A stretch of 64,000 nucleotides of DNA from Microcystis aeruginosa NIES-4325 (lineage in GTDB: Bacteria > Cyanobacteriota > Cyanobacteriia > Cyanobacteriales > Microcystaceae). This document shows positions 34,801-43,897 of this stretch, one piece after another. Made by a program: the position numbers and the translations under genes. The notes beneath the pieces are model-generated. The model saw only the letters and a program-made list of their open reading frames with translations, was not told where the DNA came from and did not search any database. Each line of letters opens with the position of its first letter. Within the stretch, counting starts at the first letter, position 1. The DNA is taken from NCBI RefSeq assembly GCF_008974145.1, contig NZ_BJKP01000012.1, forward strand, positions 1 through 64,000, written 5' to 3'.

Positions 34801-35246
34801 TCTCGGCGATAAATCAGATACAGCTTGGCATGGAGGGGATGCCGCAAAAACAACTTGACCTGCAATTTGTGGGCGAAGAGTTGCGATCGCAACCGATGCA
34901 AACCCTCCTCATCAGCGGCACTGGGAGCACCATAGGTTAGTTGCTCGCGGAACTCCTGTGCCATCAAGGTTTGTAACCGAATCGCCTGCCCCTGATCAAT
35001 CCGATCTGACTCAACCCCGATTGCTACCGCTTGCCGTAATTCCTCCTTCGGCAAACGGTACATCCCCACCAGCAATCGACAAGCCTGCCCCTCACTACCC
35101 TCAAACCGCTCAATATCGGCATCAATTTGTCGCCATCCCCGCAAATTAAAATAGCCCACACAGAAATCAGCACGGTAGGCTTGCTTCAGGTAATGTTGCA
35201 ACTCAGGCAGGATGGGTTGCTCGATATTGTCGTAAATACTGGACAT
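31848..35246 (-). CDS. PLD-nuclease/SNF2 helicase fusion
   Basis: 1132 residues from the ATG at 35246 (MSSIYDNIEQPILPEL); an in-frame TTG lies 6 codons upstream. In the longer numbering: PLD-like domain at about 10-210 with a single HxK motif (HAK 145-147) and GSSNLTLSG (165-173); Walker A VVGLGKT (284-290); DESH box (356-359); LLTATPYNKT; later FTQFADTARYL and QRAGRVDRIGQ (SF2 motif VI). The architecture recalls the SNF2 helicase of DISARM-like systems, but drmA/drmB are absent. Likely the effector partner of the methyltransferase. Confidence 0.85.
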   Translation of the reverse strand: MSSIYDNIEQPILPELQHYLKQAYRADFCVGYFNLRGWRQIDADIERFEGSEGQACRLLVGMYRLPKEELRQAVAIGVESDRIDQGQAIRLQTLMAQEFREQLTYGAPSAADEEGLHRLRSQLFAHKLQVKLFLRHPLHAKLYLIYRRDRATPIIGYVGSSNLTLSGLRSQGELNVEVVDRDDTSKLEQWFEERWDDRFCLDITEQLAEIIDESWAGRSLKPYLVYLKMAYHLSQEARDGLSQYRAPASFGLLPFQEAAVQIAAHHVSKRNGVIIGDVVGLGKTLVGTAIAHLCEEDYGTSTLIICPKNLEKMWQGYIDRYGLRGKVVPISRVEKELPNVPARFRLVLIDESHNLRNKEGKRYQAIKDYIEQSGSRCILLTATPYNKTYLDLSAQLQLFLRPDADLGIKPEAYIRSIGGEMQFRRRHNTSPVRSLLAFEQSPEPEDWQQLMSRYMVRRTRSFIKNTYARQDGERYYLEFADGRRSYFPNRRPQTVRFIIGEPQSDPYARLYADRVVDIINALNLPRYGLGLYIAPLASPIASAEEEQLLANLSHAGQRLMGFCRTNLFKRLESSGAAFIQSLERHILRNYVYLHAIAHDLPLPIGTQDAALLDEVGNDEEVDSLLNQDWESSEETTEAVDEEDIDPQQSFTQRAAEIYRLYRDQYPRRFKWIRANLFSPELQQHLAEDAAALIGILQLAGSWNPVEDGKLVALVDLLQQQHPTDKVLIFTQFADTARYLAKALEDQGIQQVGLATGQSVDPTALAWRFSPISNEKSIPAAEQLRVLVATDVLSEGQNLQDCAIILNYDLPWAIIRLIQRAGRVDRIGQQADEILCYSFLPAEGVERLINLRGRLRDRLNENQEVVGTDEAFFEDEQAREMLLNLYNERSGVLDEADEGEVDLTSEALQIWQSAIDANPALKGMIEKLPDVVYSTREHESTVSDPEGVLLYLRTDSGTDALAWVDKDGNSVTQSQMRILRMARCSIDTPPLPRHPQHHELVTRGAELIAEQTKTVAGTLGNKRSAAARTYDRLMAYTQRIRETTPLLAMGTEWENRSRAIEEINQHPLKQNAVATRSLREIARLNRELKAGISDEQLAKLVTFLREHDALCVINPEERQDGARIICSMGLFRG

Positions 35247-35764
35247 GGATTTTATACAGAGCAAGATTTTGGGCTGACGTGATTAATCATATTCGGCAGG
35301 TTTTCAATTGGCTAAACGCTACCCTTAACCTAAGCAGCACAACTATTGATTACACGGAAACTTTCTATATAACACTCTCTGGGGTAACGATATGGGTCAA
35401 CTTTTTGTATGTCACTCTATTTAGGCGCAATCGCCAGAAACTTTCCCTATATTACGCCCAAAAACCTGTTAGCCAGATTAGCTTACTGCAAACAGCCTCC
35501 TTTAAGGATACTGATCACAGAATCCTTCCAGAATTTTAGCAAAGATTCTTAGATATGACTGCACTTTGTCACAAAATTTTACTATTATTTTGACACTCTT
35601 AATGGTTAGAAGGGAAACATTGATCGCGAAGTCTGGTCAATTTTTGTCCAACGCATTTCAGGAAACGACCTAAATAAGTAGCTAGACATAATTAATTACA
35701 CATATTTAACGACCTGTTGCCTATTCTAACCAAGAAATTAATTTTGCACCACTACTTATTACTT
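35247..35764. other. Intergenic/island right end, no confirmed gene
   Basis: About 520 bp between the helicase start and selO stop. An 86-codon plus-strand frame (35279-35539) lacks an RBS and recognisable family. The region is AT-rich and probably contains the promoter of the helicase operon. The sequence left of 35765 is island-side DNA. Confidence 0.4.
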
Positions 35765-35845
35765 AATTACTGTCTATTTTGTAATTTTATCACTAATTCG
35801 TGGAAAGGTTGCCAATCGTCTTTATATGTAATGGCTTCCCAAACC
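35765..35845. repeat. selO 3' end, right copy of the island-flanking direct repeat
   Basis: 81 bp including the selO stop; 72 of 81 positions match 24756-24836. It is in the same orientation as the left copy, the arrangement expected when DNA integrates at a gene 3' end and supplies a new tail. Confidence 0.85.
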
Positions 35846-37191
35846 GATTCGATTAGCGGTCTAAGTAAAGCGGTCTTAGGATTATAATGCGTTAAGGTAT
35901 CGCCAATTTGAGCCAAAGAATCTGAGGGTAATTGATTTAAGACCAAACTATATAATTCTCGCCAACGTTGCCAATCAGCTTTCGGTAAATCCATATTTTC
36001 AATAATTAGAGAACTATTTTCTCGCCAACCGTAATTAAATTGTTCACTGAATTGATAGAAAAATTCGTGATAACCGAGGCCAGTTTCTTGGAGAACTTCC
36101 ACGGTTTTGCTGACCAGTAAAGCAGATTCGGGAGTAAAAATATCCTCAAAACCTAACTTTTTAAGCATCATTTTTTGATAATAAAAATTGTAATGCTGGT
36201 CATAGTTAGCCAAAGCCATATCTAACTCTAACAAGGAGACAACCATGGCTAGGGGAGATTGCAGTAACTCTAGATTTAAACGACAGATAAAAGGCTGATT
36301 ACCATAACTATAACGGCCGCCGTAGTCGAAATAAGCCGCCGTAAATTGGGGATTATAGGAAGGAATAAAAGCGTAGGGACCATAATCGAAACTTTCCCCA
36401 GTAATTGACATATTATCGGTATTGAGAACCCCATGACAAAAACCTGCGGCCATCCATTGGGCTGCTAATTTAGCGGTTCTTTCAATCAAAGCGGCGTAAA
36501 ATTTTAAATAGCGCTCGCTATCTTGAGGGTCGATTTCAGGATAATAATAAATAATCACATGATCGAGGAGTCTTTTAATTAAATCACTACGTTTAATATG
36601 AAATAAACGCTCAAAAGTCCCGAAACGAATATGAGAATTACTAACTCGAATCATCACCGAAGATCGCGTCGGGGAAGGTTCATCACCGCGCCAGAGGGAT
36701 TCCCCCGTTTCCACCAAACTGAGACAGCGAGAGGTATTCACCCCTAAACTGCGTAAAGCTTCCCCAGCTAAGACTTCTCTAACTCCACCCTTGAGAGTTA
36801 ACCTACCGTCCGCATGACGAGAATAGGGGGTCCGTCCCGATCCTTTCGTACCAAAATCGTATAATTTGCCATCAATACCCCTAACTTGACCGTAGAGAAA
36901 ACCGCGACCATCTCCCAAGAAAGGATTATACTCGCCAAATTGATAACCGTGGTAACGCAGGGCTAAAAAAGGGGTCAGGGATTGAAATTTACCAAAAGCC
37001 TCGATAAAATGCTCATCTAAGGTTAATTCTGGCTGGATTCCCACCAAAGGTAATAAAGCATTATTGCGAAAACGAAGAGTATAACGGGGAAAATCCGCAG
37101 CCGCAACTTGATCATAGTATTGGTCCCCCAAGTCCTGCATGGCGCTTTCGTAAGGGAGACTGAGAAAGGGATTGGTGAGATGGTCTGTCAT
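35767..37191 (-). CDS. selO: SelO/YdiU pseudokinase (protein AMPylator)
   Basis: The ATG at 37191 ([20 protein letters not shown]) is favoured over the frame start at 37242; 474 residues. SelO signatures: [54 protein letters not shown] and [20 protein letters not shown]. SelO transfers AMP to proteins and is linked to redox stress (family knowledge). The 3' end serves as the island boundary but the gene stays intact. Confidence 0.9.
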   Translation of the reverse strand: MTDHLTNPFLSLPYESAMQDLGDQYYDQVAAADFPRYTLRFRNNALLPLVGIQPELTLDEHFIEAFGKFQSLTPFLALRYHGYQFGEYNPFLGDGRGFLYGQVRGIDGKLYDFGTKGSGRTPYSRHADGRLTLKGGVREVLAGEALRSLGVNTSRCLSLVETGESLWRGDEPSPTRSSVMIRVSNSHIRFGTFERLFHIKRSDLIKRLLDHVIIYYYPEIDPQDSERYLKFYAALIERTAKLAAQWMAAGFCHGVLNTDNMSITGESFDYGPYAFIPSYNPQFTAAYFDYGGRYSYGNQPFICRLNLELLQSPLAMVVSLLELDMALANYDQHYNFYYQKMMLKKLGFEDIFTPESALLVSKTVEVLQETGLGYHEFFYQFSEQFNYGWRENSSLIIENMDLPKADWQRWRELYSLVLNQLPSDSLAQIGDTLTHYNPKTALLRPLIESVWEAITYKDDWQPFHELVIKLQNRQ

Positions 37192-37273
37192 AGTGGTGGT
37201 GTCGATCGAGCTTTGAGGCGATAATGTGATAAAGATAGCCAAAAAATTTTCCTACTGAGACAATCAAACAGCG

Positions 37274-37531
37274 ATGCCCGATTCTATTATGTATCAAGGG
37301 GACTATTTTCTTGTCCTTGAGGTCGATCAACCTGAACAATTCCAGACTCCCGACCAGTTACGGGATAAGTTAAAAGATTTAATCACCGCAAAACCGGAGA
37401 TTTGTCCCCGACAATTGACGAAATTCTCTAGTTTTGAGGAAAAAGCTCTCTATCTGCGCGATAATTATTGCGAGTTAGACCTGGGTGAGGAGGGTTATCT
37501 ACAATGGTATGTGGTCCGTTTGGAAAAATAA
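37274..37531 (+). CDS. CRR7-family protein (chlororespiratory reduction 7-like)
   Basis: 85 residues: MPDSIMYQGDYFLVLEVDQP, then FSSFEEKALYLRDNYCELDL and GYLQWYVVRLEK. This matches my recollection of the CRR7 family, a small cyanobacterial/plastid protein needed for the NDH-1 complex in plants. Full length; cytoplasmic. Divergent from selO and followed by the next gene after 42 bp. Confidence 0.65.
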   Translation: MPDSIMYQGDYFLVLEVDQPEQFQTPDQLRDKLKDLITAKPEICPRQLTKFSSFEEKALYLRDNYCELDLGEEGYLQWYVVRLEK

Positions 37532-37573
37532 GGGAACCCGCTTTTTGACTTTTTACTTTCTAACTTGATCATT

Positions 37574-37984
37574 ATGGGAGAAATAGAAGATTTACTGGCA
37601 CAAATGAAGGCAGAATACCAGAAACGGGATCAGGAAAAACCGATGCCGTCCCCTTCTTCTCGCCAAGAAAAAGATCGTTCCCCAGACGAATTTAAGGTTA
37701 ATTATGCTGGCGATTCTTCTACCGATGCGCTTTTAAAAGCTTTAGCCTTAGAAAACCAAGAAAGGGAACAACAGGAGGCAGCGGAAAAAGAAAAAGCGGC
37801 GGCATTAAAAAAGCAGCGTAAGCGAGAAGCTTTAACTAGAAAGGCAAAGCAATGGTTAGATAAGTTGGATGCTAAATCGGAGGAAGGACGCTGGTTTGAG
37901 GAGTTTTCCTATGGCTACGATTCTCCTTTAGAAGCGGCGATCGCCTATCTAGAAGCTTTGGGAGAAGTGGATATTTTTAAATGA
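37574..37984 (+). CDS. Slr1339-type salt-stress family protein (tentative)
   Basis: The ATG at 37574 (MGEIEDLLAQMKAEYQKRDQ) is chosen over the TTG at 37565; 136 residues. A highly charged coiled coil at about 65-100 (rich in E/K/Q) is followed by AKQWLDKLDAKSEEGRWFEE and a helical end. This pattern fits the cyanobacterial family annotated as salt stress protein Slr1339; assigned from memory. Convergent with the next gene, 6-bp gap. Confidence 0.6.
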   Translation: MGEIEDLLAQMKAEYQKRDQEKPMPSPSSRQEKDRSPDEFKVNYAGDSSTDALLKALALENQEREQQEAAEKEKAAALKKQRKREALTRKAKQWLDKLDAKSEEGRWFEEFSYGYDSPLEAAIAYLEALGEVDIFK

Positions 37985-37990
37985 TAAGGT

Positions 37991-39295
37991 CTAATTTAAA
38001 GTTGTGGGTAAATTGGCCGCCTCAAAAACTCGATTATGCCACCAAATATTATCACCAGCTATAATATTTGTACCGTAACGGGGAACGATACCATAAACAG
38101 TGCCGGGGTCATAACCTAAAGCTTCACTGATTAGATTGTAGAGACGTTGTAGATCAAAACCCCGGGGGTCACAATGGGGGTATTTTCCTTGATTAATCAG
38201 AAAACTATCGACGGCAAAATGGCTGACAATTTGCGGTAATTGTCCCGTTTGTAGGGCTGCGAGGAGATAATATTTCGCCGTTTGTTGGTATTGAAAATCG
38301 CTGTAACCGGGGAGGGGTTGCAAGCGTCCTTTGGTCAAACAGTGGGATCCCGGTGCTTGTACCAGTTCAATGTTAACACTGGAGATGACCCGACGATTTC
38401 TTTCGGCAAAAACCGGCTGCAAGCGATCGCAATTAGGGTGAGATAGCTGCTGACAAATCGCTTCCGTTGCCCATAATGCGGTGCTTTTTGCCCCATCAAA
38501 GTAATTTGTGGGATATTTTTTCACTAAACGCCTAAAAACGGCTTCTGAAGGCGTATTTAACCAAATTCTCGCTCTTTTTTCTAACTCAGGGGCTGATCGC
38601 GTACTCAAGGGAACACCCTCTAAAGCAAGTGCAAAACCCTTGATGCGGACAGTTTCTGGGGTAATTTGCCACAGTTGACGCACTAATTGATCCCTGGTGT
38701 CTGCGGGCAGCATTTCGGCCGCTTGTTCGTAAAAAGTGGCCGTGGGACGGTGACGCTCAAAAAAAGGCCGGGCGATCGAGTCTAAAATATCTCTATCCCT
38801 GGAATGGGGTTTGCGGGGGATGTAAACATTGGGACCCAATTTCATCGGACCGCGAGCATATTTTTTCTGTTCCTCGATGTTACCCGCAGTCATACTCCAA
38901 GCTGTATCGTGGAGAATAAACAAAGGAGTGCGATCGAGGTTTAATGGGGTTTCTGGCGGAGCAATTTGCAAAAATTCGGCGATTTTCTGGTTTTCTAACT
39001 CATCTAGGCTCTTACCTGCTAAATTCTCCCCCACAGTGGAGGGATTAAAAATATTTATTTTCTGGTTTTCTAACTCATCTAGACTCTTATCGGCTAAATT
39101 CTCCCGGACAGTGGAGGGATTAAAAATATTTATGGTTGTAGTGGAGAGACTAGAGGTATTCAGTTTTAAAATCAGTAGGGACAAGACCAAACTAATCACC
39201 AGAGAAGTCACTCCCCATCGCCATTGCTCCCGGGGAAAGATAGAATATCTGGGGGAAGAAAATTGTCTTAATTTTTGCCGTCTTTGTCGATTCAT
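37991..39295 (-). CDS. Membrane-anchored protein of unknown function with duplicated 25-residue unit
   Basis: 434 residues. A basic N-terminus is followed by one TM segment (about 28-44, GVTSLVISLVLSLLILKL), then a duplicated unit INIFNPSTVRENLADKSLDE..., repeated as INIFNPSTVGENLAGKSLDE..., and a large extracytoplasmic domain (FILHDTAWSM, HFAVDSFLINQGKYPHCDPR, GTVYGIVPRYGTNII). The FILHDTA start and a later FAVDSFLI region faintly recall amidase-type folds, which is not firm. Type II topology, periplasmic domain. Confidence 0.6.
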   Translation of the reverse strand: MNRQRRQKLRQFSSPRYSIFPREQWRWGVTSLVISLVLSLLILKLNTSSLSTTTINIFNPSTVRENLADKSLDELENQKINIFNPSTVGENLAGKSLDELENQKIAEFLQIAPPETPLNLDRTPLFILHDTAWSMTAGNIEEQKKYARGPMKLGPNVYIPRKPHSRDRDILDSIARPFFERHRPTATFYEQAAEMLPADTRDQLVRQLWQITPETVRIKGFALALEGVPLSTRSAPELEKRARIWLNTPSEAVFRRLVKKYPTNYFDGAKSTALWATEAICQQLSHPNCDRLQPVFAERNRRVISSVNIELVQAPGSHCLTKGRLQPLPGYSDFQYQQTAKYYLLAALQTGQLPQIVSHFAVDSFLINQGKYPHCDPRGFDLQRLYNLISEALGYDPGTVYGIVPRYGTNIIAGDNIWWHNRVFEAANLPTTLN

Positions 39296-39413
39296 CGGAC
39301 TCTTTTAACTCTTTCCACCCATTGTATTCACTTTCTCGAAAAAGGGAATTAACTAGGGCCCGCTAAATAAATCTAAAAACTTTGTTGGATAAGACCTTTA
39401 GACTTTTGGGAAA

Positions 39414-39443
39414 TCAAAAAATACCGACCCTTGGAGTGGTCGG
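39414..39443 (-). terminator. Rho-independent terminator after menD
   Basis: On the minus strand CCGACC-actccaag-GGTCGG (plus 39424-39443) is followed by TATTTTTTG. It lies ~110 bp downstream of the menD stop, in the direction of menD transcription. Confidence 0.6.
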
Positions 39444-39555
39444 GGGAAAAATTTAGGACTCTCTTATTCTTTGTGCGATCAGTTTAACTTATATAGGAGC
39501 GATCAATCTTTGTGTCCTTTGTGTTTTTGTGGTTCGTTCCACAAAACCCCACACT

Positions 39556-41265
39556 CTACACATAATTACTGAGGAACCATTGAGTATTAAAAGCTCGATC
39601 GCAGGATATTTCTAGTAATCTTAGTCCTGATTCCGGTAAAACTGCGATTTTTTGCTGAAAATCAGTCCAATCGCTGATTAAATGGTAATCGATACCGTAG
39701 GTGTGACAGAGTTGGCAAAAGTCGATATTTTGGGGAGTGGCAAAAAATTCTTCAAAGGGAGGGTCAAATTTGGCGATCGGCAACATCTGGAAAATGCCTC
39801 CCCCCTTGTTATTGATTAAAATTATGGTCAAGGAGCCAACAAAATATTTTTTGATTAAAAAACCATTTGTATCGTGTAATAGGGCTAAATCTCCCGTTAA
39901 TAGCAGACTGGGGAGATTTTTATAAGCTATTCCCATGGCAGTGGAGAGGTTGCCGTCGATGCCATTGGCCCCGCGATTAAAATAGGGACGAATTTGACGA
40001 TCGCTAGGCGGGTTAAAAAATTCGGCATAGCGAACAGGCATACTATTAGAGATAAAGATCGGGGTGCGGGGGGGGAGGTATTGGGAGAGCAGCCAGGGGA
40101 TTTTTCCTTCAATCAGTTTAGTTTCTGCTGCCAAAAGGCGATCGATGGTTAATCTAGCTTGCTGGTCAAATTTTTGCCATAATTGCCGATATTCTTGGTT
40201 ATTATCGGTGTTTTCTGGGAATAAATGCCCTAATTGCTCGATATTTCCCCTGAGATGTCTGGTTTTTCCCTGTAGAGGATCGTAATTATCGGGATGGGGA
40301 TCGATAATCCAGCGCGGACAGTCGATTTCTTCTAACCAGGTCCGTAATTCTTTGCTGGTGGGTAATTCCCCAATTTGCAGGACAACATCGGGGGTTAATT
40401 GGGTTCTAAGGGCAGGATTCCGCAATAATAAATCATAGGTGGTGATGAGATGGGGATTTAAGCCTGCATAGTTTCGCAGAGGAGATAAAGCTTCCGCTAA
40501 GACGGGATATTGTTGCGATCGAGCTAAGTTAGCGATCGCCTGACAGTAACTTTCGGGGTTTTGCGGGGAAGCTAATCCGGCGATGATAATTCCTTGGCAG
40601 GGTAAAGAAGGAATTTCGAGAATTGAGGGGTTAATTGAGATATTTTGCCGATATATATGGCTAAAAAAAGCCTCTTGGTCAAAATTAGCCTCTAAATTGC
40701 TGATTTCTAGATCGGGAGTTGGTGCGAGGGGATCCCGAAATGGTAAGTTGAGATGCACCACTCCGGGGACAGGATCGAGACAGCGCAACCACGCGTGGAT
40801 GATGGTTTGACGTAGATAGCGTAAACGCTCGATATTGGCACTAGGACAGCTAATTTCCGCTTGCCAGTTGGGATAATTACCGTAGAGTTTGACTTGATCG
40901 ATCGTTTGGCCGGCATGAGCATGACGCAATTCTGGGGGGCGATCGGCGGTTAGAATTAATAAGGGGACATGACTTTCTTTTGCTTCAATGACTGCGGGAT
41001 AAAAATTAGCCGTGGCGGTCCCAGAAGTGCAGACTAAAACCACCGGTTGATATAATTGTTTGGCTAATCCTAGGGCAAAAAAGGCGGCCGAGCGCTCGTC
41101 TAGGATGGGAATAGCTTCAATCTGGGGATGTCTTGCCAAGGCTACCGTTAAAGGAGTCGATCGCGATCCGGGAGAAACCACCCCTATCTTCAATCCCAAA
41201 CGGGCTAATGTTTCGACTAAAATAGAACCCCAAAGTGTATTAAGATTGCGAAAATCGATCGACAT
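39556..41265 (-). CDS. menD: 2-succinyl-5-enolpyruvyl-6-hydroxy-3-cyclohexene-1-carboxylate synthase
   Basis: 569 residues, ThDP-dependent. The N-terminal PYR domain carries VVSPGSRSTPLTVALARHP and VCTSGTATANFYPAVIEAKE (catalytic Glu region). The C-terminal PP domain has GANGIDGNLSTAMGIAY and LTGDLALLHDTNGF (ThDP/Mg binding). It condenses 2-oxoglutarate with isochorismate for phylloquinone (photosystem I) synthesis. Full length; monocistronic in this window. Confidence 0.92.
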   Translation of the reverse strand: MSIDFRNLNTLWGSILVETLARLGLKIGVVSPGSRSTPLTVALARHPQIEAIPILDERSAAFFALGLAKQLYQPVVLVCTSGTATANFYPAVIEAKESHVPLLILTADRPPELRHAHAGQTIDQVKLYGNYPNWQAEISCPSANIERLRYLRQTIIHAWLRCLDPVPGVVHLNLPFRDPLAPTPDLEISNLEANFDQEAFFSHIYRQNISINPSILEIPSLPCQGIIIAGLASPQNPESYCQAIANLARSQQYPVLAEALSPLRNYAGLNPHLITTYDLLLRNPALRTQLTPDVVLQIGELPTSKELRTWLEEIDCPRWIIDPHPDNYDPLQGKTRHLRGNIEQLGHLFPENTDNNQEYRQLWQKFDQQARLTIDRLLAAETKLIEGKIPWLLSQYLPPRTPIFISNSMPVRYAEFFNPPSDRQIRPYFNRGANGIDGNLSTAMGIAYKNLPSLLLTGDLALLHDTNGFLIKKYFVGSLTIILINNKGGGIFQMLPIAKFDPPFEEFFATPQNIDFCQLCHTYGIDYHLISDWTDFQQKIAVLPESGLRLLEISCDRAFNTQWFLSNYV

Positions 41266-41438
41266 TTATCAGTTCAGTGCAAAGGTTAGGGGACAATAAG
41301 TTAAAGAGTCTATTAATAAATTTAACATTGACCGGAACTGGCCAAGAATAAGTTATTCCTGATTCAGTGATCCTAGTTAAGTTTACTCTCGATTCCCAGT
41401 CCAATTTATCCCTTTTCCGGTTCCCTTATTGCTAAGTT

Positions 41439-42779
41439 TTAACCAGAAAACTTATAGGTTAATACCACATTAATATTAGCTGCCAGCAGGGCCAAGAAGA
41501 GCAGGAAAGTAAAGCGATCGATCCAGAATTTTTTAAAGAGACCAAAGATATCCTTGAGATAGAATACTCCCAGAATGGCTGCCGTACCGATCATAAAATA
41601 ATAGCGACCGTAGGGAGAGGCTAAAATCCATGCTGTCAGATTGAGATGAATCGACCAAACTCCCAGAAAGATAAAAATAATTGAGGCAGTTAATCCGTCC
41701 GTTTCTTGGCGAAAATCATCGAGAAAGATGCCTAAAATAATAAACATAAACGGATAAAAAGGAATCATATACCAAGTAAAAAAGTGACTTTGCGCTCCTG
41801 TGGAAACTAAAATTAAGGTGTAGAGGATTACTGGTAAAGCGAGTAATCTAACTTGGGGACTAGCGGGATTTTTTCTGAGAAAGGGTAAGAGGGTTAACCA
41901 GCTAAAAATTAACCAACCATCCTCAAAAAATACCGTGGGAGTGATTAGATATTTGACAAAGTTAAAGTCCTCGAAGCGCAGGGATTGTTCTTGAAATATT
42001 TTACGAAAGAAATCGTAGTCATAGATAGCACCGTAGAGAAAATAGAGAGAAAAAAAGAAAGCACCGATCACAGTCACATAAATGGCCTCTCGTCCTTGCT
42101 TTTCGTAAATCAAGAGGACAATTAATAATACTACTAAATAAATAGCCGTTACCTTGACTAAACAGGCTAAACCAGCTAAACAAGCGGCGATGTATAGATA
42201 TTTTTTCTGCTTAGTTTGATAGTATTGCCAATAAAGTAAGACGACCAACAAGCATAAAACAATCATTAAATTTTCACTAATAGCTAACCGAGAGAGAAAA
42301 ACTGTATTGGGATTGGTGGCATAAATTAAACTAGCGATAATAGCGATCGATAAATTACTCAACTTCAGAGCCAGTAAATATACTAAAACTATCGAGGCAA
42401 TACCTAAGAGTAAAGAAGGGACTCTAATAATAGTTAAACTGCAATCAAAAAAAGTCTTTGCTCCTCCTAAAAGAGCAAATAAACCCACCAATAAACCAAA
42501 TAAAGGAGGATGATCAAACCAGGGAGTTACCAAACGATAACGGAGATTTTTCGCTTCCCAAACCACCGTAGGAAAATTATCCGTCGGACTCAACCATGAC
42601 CAACTGGTGGGGATACCCGTTTGTAATAAACTCATGCCACTCCAAGCAAAAGCATATTCGTCAGCAGTCCAATTATCCGGAGGCAAAGAATCATAATTAT
42701 AGATTCGCAAAAAAGCACCTAAGCAGGTGATAATTGCTGCAATCAACCAATATTTATGGACAGTCAAAAAGCTGGGCAT
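41439..42779 (-). CDS. GT39-type glycosyltransferase (dolichyl-phosphate-mannose/ArnT-like)
   Basis: 446 residues with about 11-12 hydrophobic helices. The first periplasmic loop has NWTADEYAFAWSG (D-E acidic pair) and WFDHPPLFGLLVG, as in GT39/ArnT-family enzymes using polyprenyl-phosphate sugars. Acts at the plasma membrane; the acceptor is unknown. The nearby GT2-GtrA gene at 43.9 kb is a candidate supplier of the lipid-linked sugar (inference). Confidence 0.82.
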   Translation of the reverse strand: MPSFLTVHKYWLIAAIITCLGAFLRIYNYDSLPPDNWTADEYAFAWSGMSLLQTGIPTSWSWLSPTDNFPTVVWEAKNLRYRLVTPWFDHPPLFGLLVGLFALLGGAKTFFDCSLTIIRVPSLLLGIASIVLVYLLALKLSNLSIAIIASLIYATNPNTVFLSRLAISENLMIVLCLLVVLLYWQYYQTKQKKYLYIAACLAGLACLVKVTAIYLVVLLIVLLIYEKQGREAIYVTVIGAFFFSLYFLYGAIYDYDFFRKIFQEQSLRFEDFNFVKYLITPTVFFEDGWLIFSWLTLLPFLRKNPASPQVRLLALPVILYTLILVSTGAQSHFFTWYMIPFYPFMFIILGIFLDDFRQETDGLTASIIFIFLGVWSIHLNLTAWILASPYGRYYFMIGTAAILGVFYLKDIFGLFKKFWIDRFTFLLFLALLAANINVVLTYKFSG

Positions 42780-42866
42780 CGATTATTAAGGATAAGTGGC
42801 AGTGACCAAATAAGAGTCAGAATTTTATGGTATAATAGATGGGGTGATAATGACAGAAAAATCGGG

Positions 42867-43862
42867 ATGATTAAAGTAAACAGACGTAAATTTGGCCAGT
42901 GGATCAGTCTGATCGGTGCAGGAGTCGGCCTGGCAGCGATTCTAGACAGAAAAAATATTTTTTCCCCCTCCACCGCTACAGCAATCATCCCCCCGCAACC
43001 TCCCCAAAATTCCTCTTTCCCCCCCCGACAAAGCTTTTCCTTTGAAACCGTCACTCTCGATCCTAACGGTTTCGTGATCGAGCGCAATTCCCGCAGTGCC
43101 GAATACTACAGCGAAACCCTGGCGGGATTAGAGATGATTGCTATCCCTGCTGGCACTTTTATCATGGGGACACCGGACGGAGAAAAAGGAGACTTTACCG
43201 GTAGTGATAAACCCCAGCGCTCAGTCAAGGTGAACAGTTTTTACCTGAGTAAATACCCGATAACCCAAAAACAATGGCAAATTGTCGCTAATCTGCCCAA
43301 AATTAACCGCGATTTAAACCCCAATCCCTCCCACTTCCAAGGAGATAACTTACCCGTCGATAGCATCTCTTGGTATGATGCGATCGAGTTTTGCGATCGA
43401 CTTGCCAAGGCCACCGGGAGAAACTATCGACTCCCAAGCGAGGCACAATGGGAATATGCTTGTCGTGCCGGCACTACCACACCCTTTTATTTTGGTGCCA
43501 CCCTTACCAGTGAATTCGCTAACTACTATGCCCTTAAATTTCCCTACGCAGTGGAAAGAGAGAGCGAATTTCGAGCTAAAACCACCCCTGTCGGCAGTTT
43601 TCCCCCAAATGCCTTCGGATTATACGATTTACACGGCGGTTTATACGAATGGTGTGCCGATCCTTGGCATCGCAATTATAACAATGCTCCCAGCGATGAC
43701 CAAGTATGGCCGGCCGATCCTGATACCACCGGCAATCGTTATCGCGTCCTGCGCGGAGGTGGTTGGGGGACAGAATTGAGGGAATGTCGCTCCGCTAGTC
43801 GGGGCCAATTTAGCCCCGATAATCGCTATAGTGTATTAGGATTCCGCATCGCCAGTAGTTAG
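42867..43862 (+). CDS. Formylglycine-generating-enzyme/SUMF1-family protein with twin-arginine-like leader
   Basis: The ATG at 42867 (MIKVNRRKFGQWISLIGAGV) gives an Arg-Arg leader plus hydrophobic stretch, likely Tat-exported or anchored; 331 residues. The FGE-sulfatase domain has IPAGTFIMGTPDGEKGDF, PITQKQWQIVANLP, PVDSISWYDAIEFCDRLA, YRLPSEAQWEYACRAGTTTP and RVLRGGGWGTELRECRSASR. The family includes formylglycine-generating oxidases and many non-catalytic relatives; only one candidate active-site Cys is evident late, so catalysis is uncertain. Confidence 0.82.
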   Translation: MIKVNRRKFGQWISLIGAGVGLAAILDRKNIFSPSTATAIIPPQPPQNSSFPPRQSFSFETVTLDPNGFVIERNSRSAEYYSETLAGLEMIAIPAGTFIMGTPDGEKGDFTGSDKPQRSVKVNSFYLSKYPITQKQWQIVANLPKINRDLNPNPSHFQGDNLPVDSISWYDAIEFCDRLAKATGRNYRLPSEAQWEYACRAGTTTPFYFGATLTSEFANYYALKFPYAVERESEFRAKTTPVGSFPPNAFGLYDLHGGLYEWCADPWHRNYNNAPSDDQVWPADPDTTGNRYRVLRGGGWGTELRECRSASRGQFSPDNRYSVLGFRIASS

Positions 43863-43897
43863 CTCAAAATTCTGGTTTCAACAACTTTGCCGGTGAA

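Noticed and set aside
35279-35539. 86-codon plus-strand ORF between helicase and selO
   Set aside because: No RBS, low-complexity composition and no recognisable family; it lies in the probable promoter region.
42756-42866. Extended N-terminus of the FGE-like protein
   Set aside because: It overlaps the 5' end of the divergent glycosyltransferase; the ATG at 42867 opens a twin-arginine leader.
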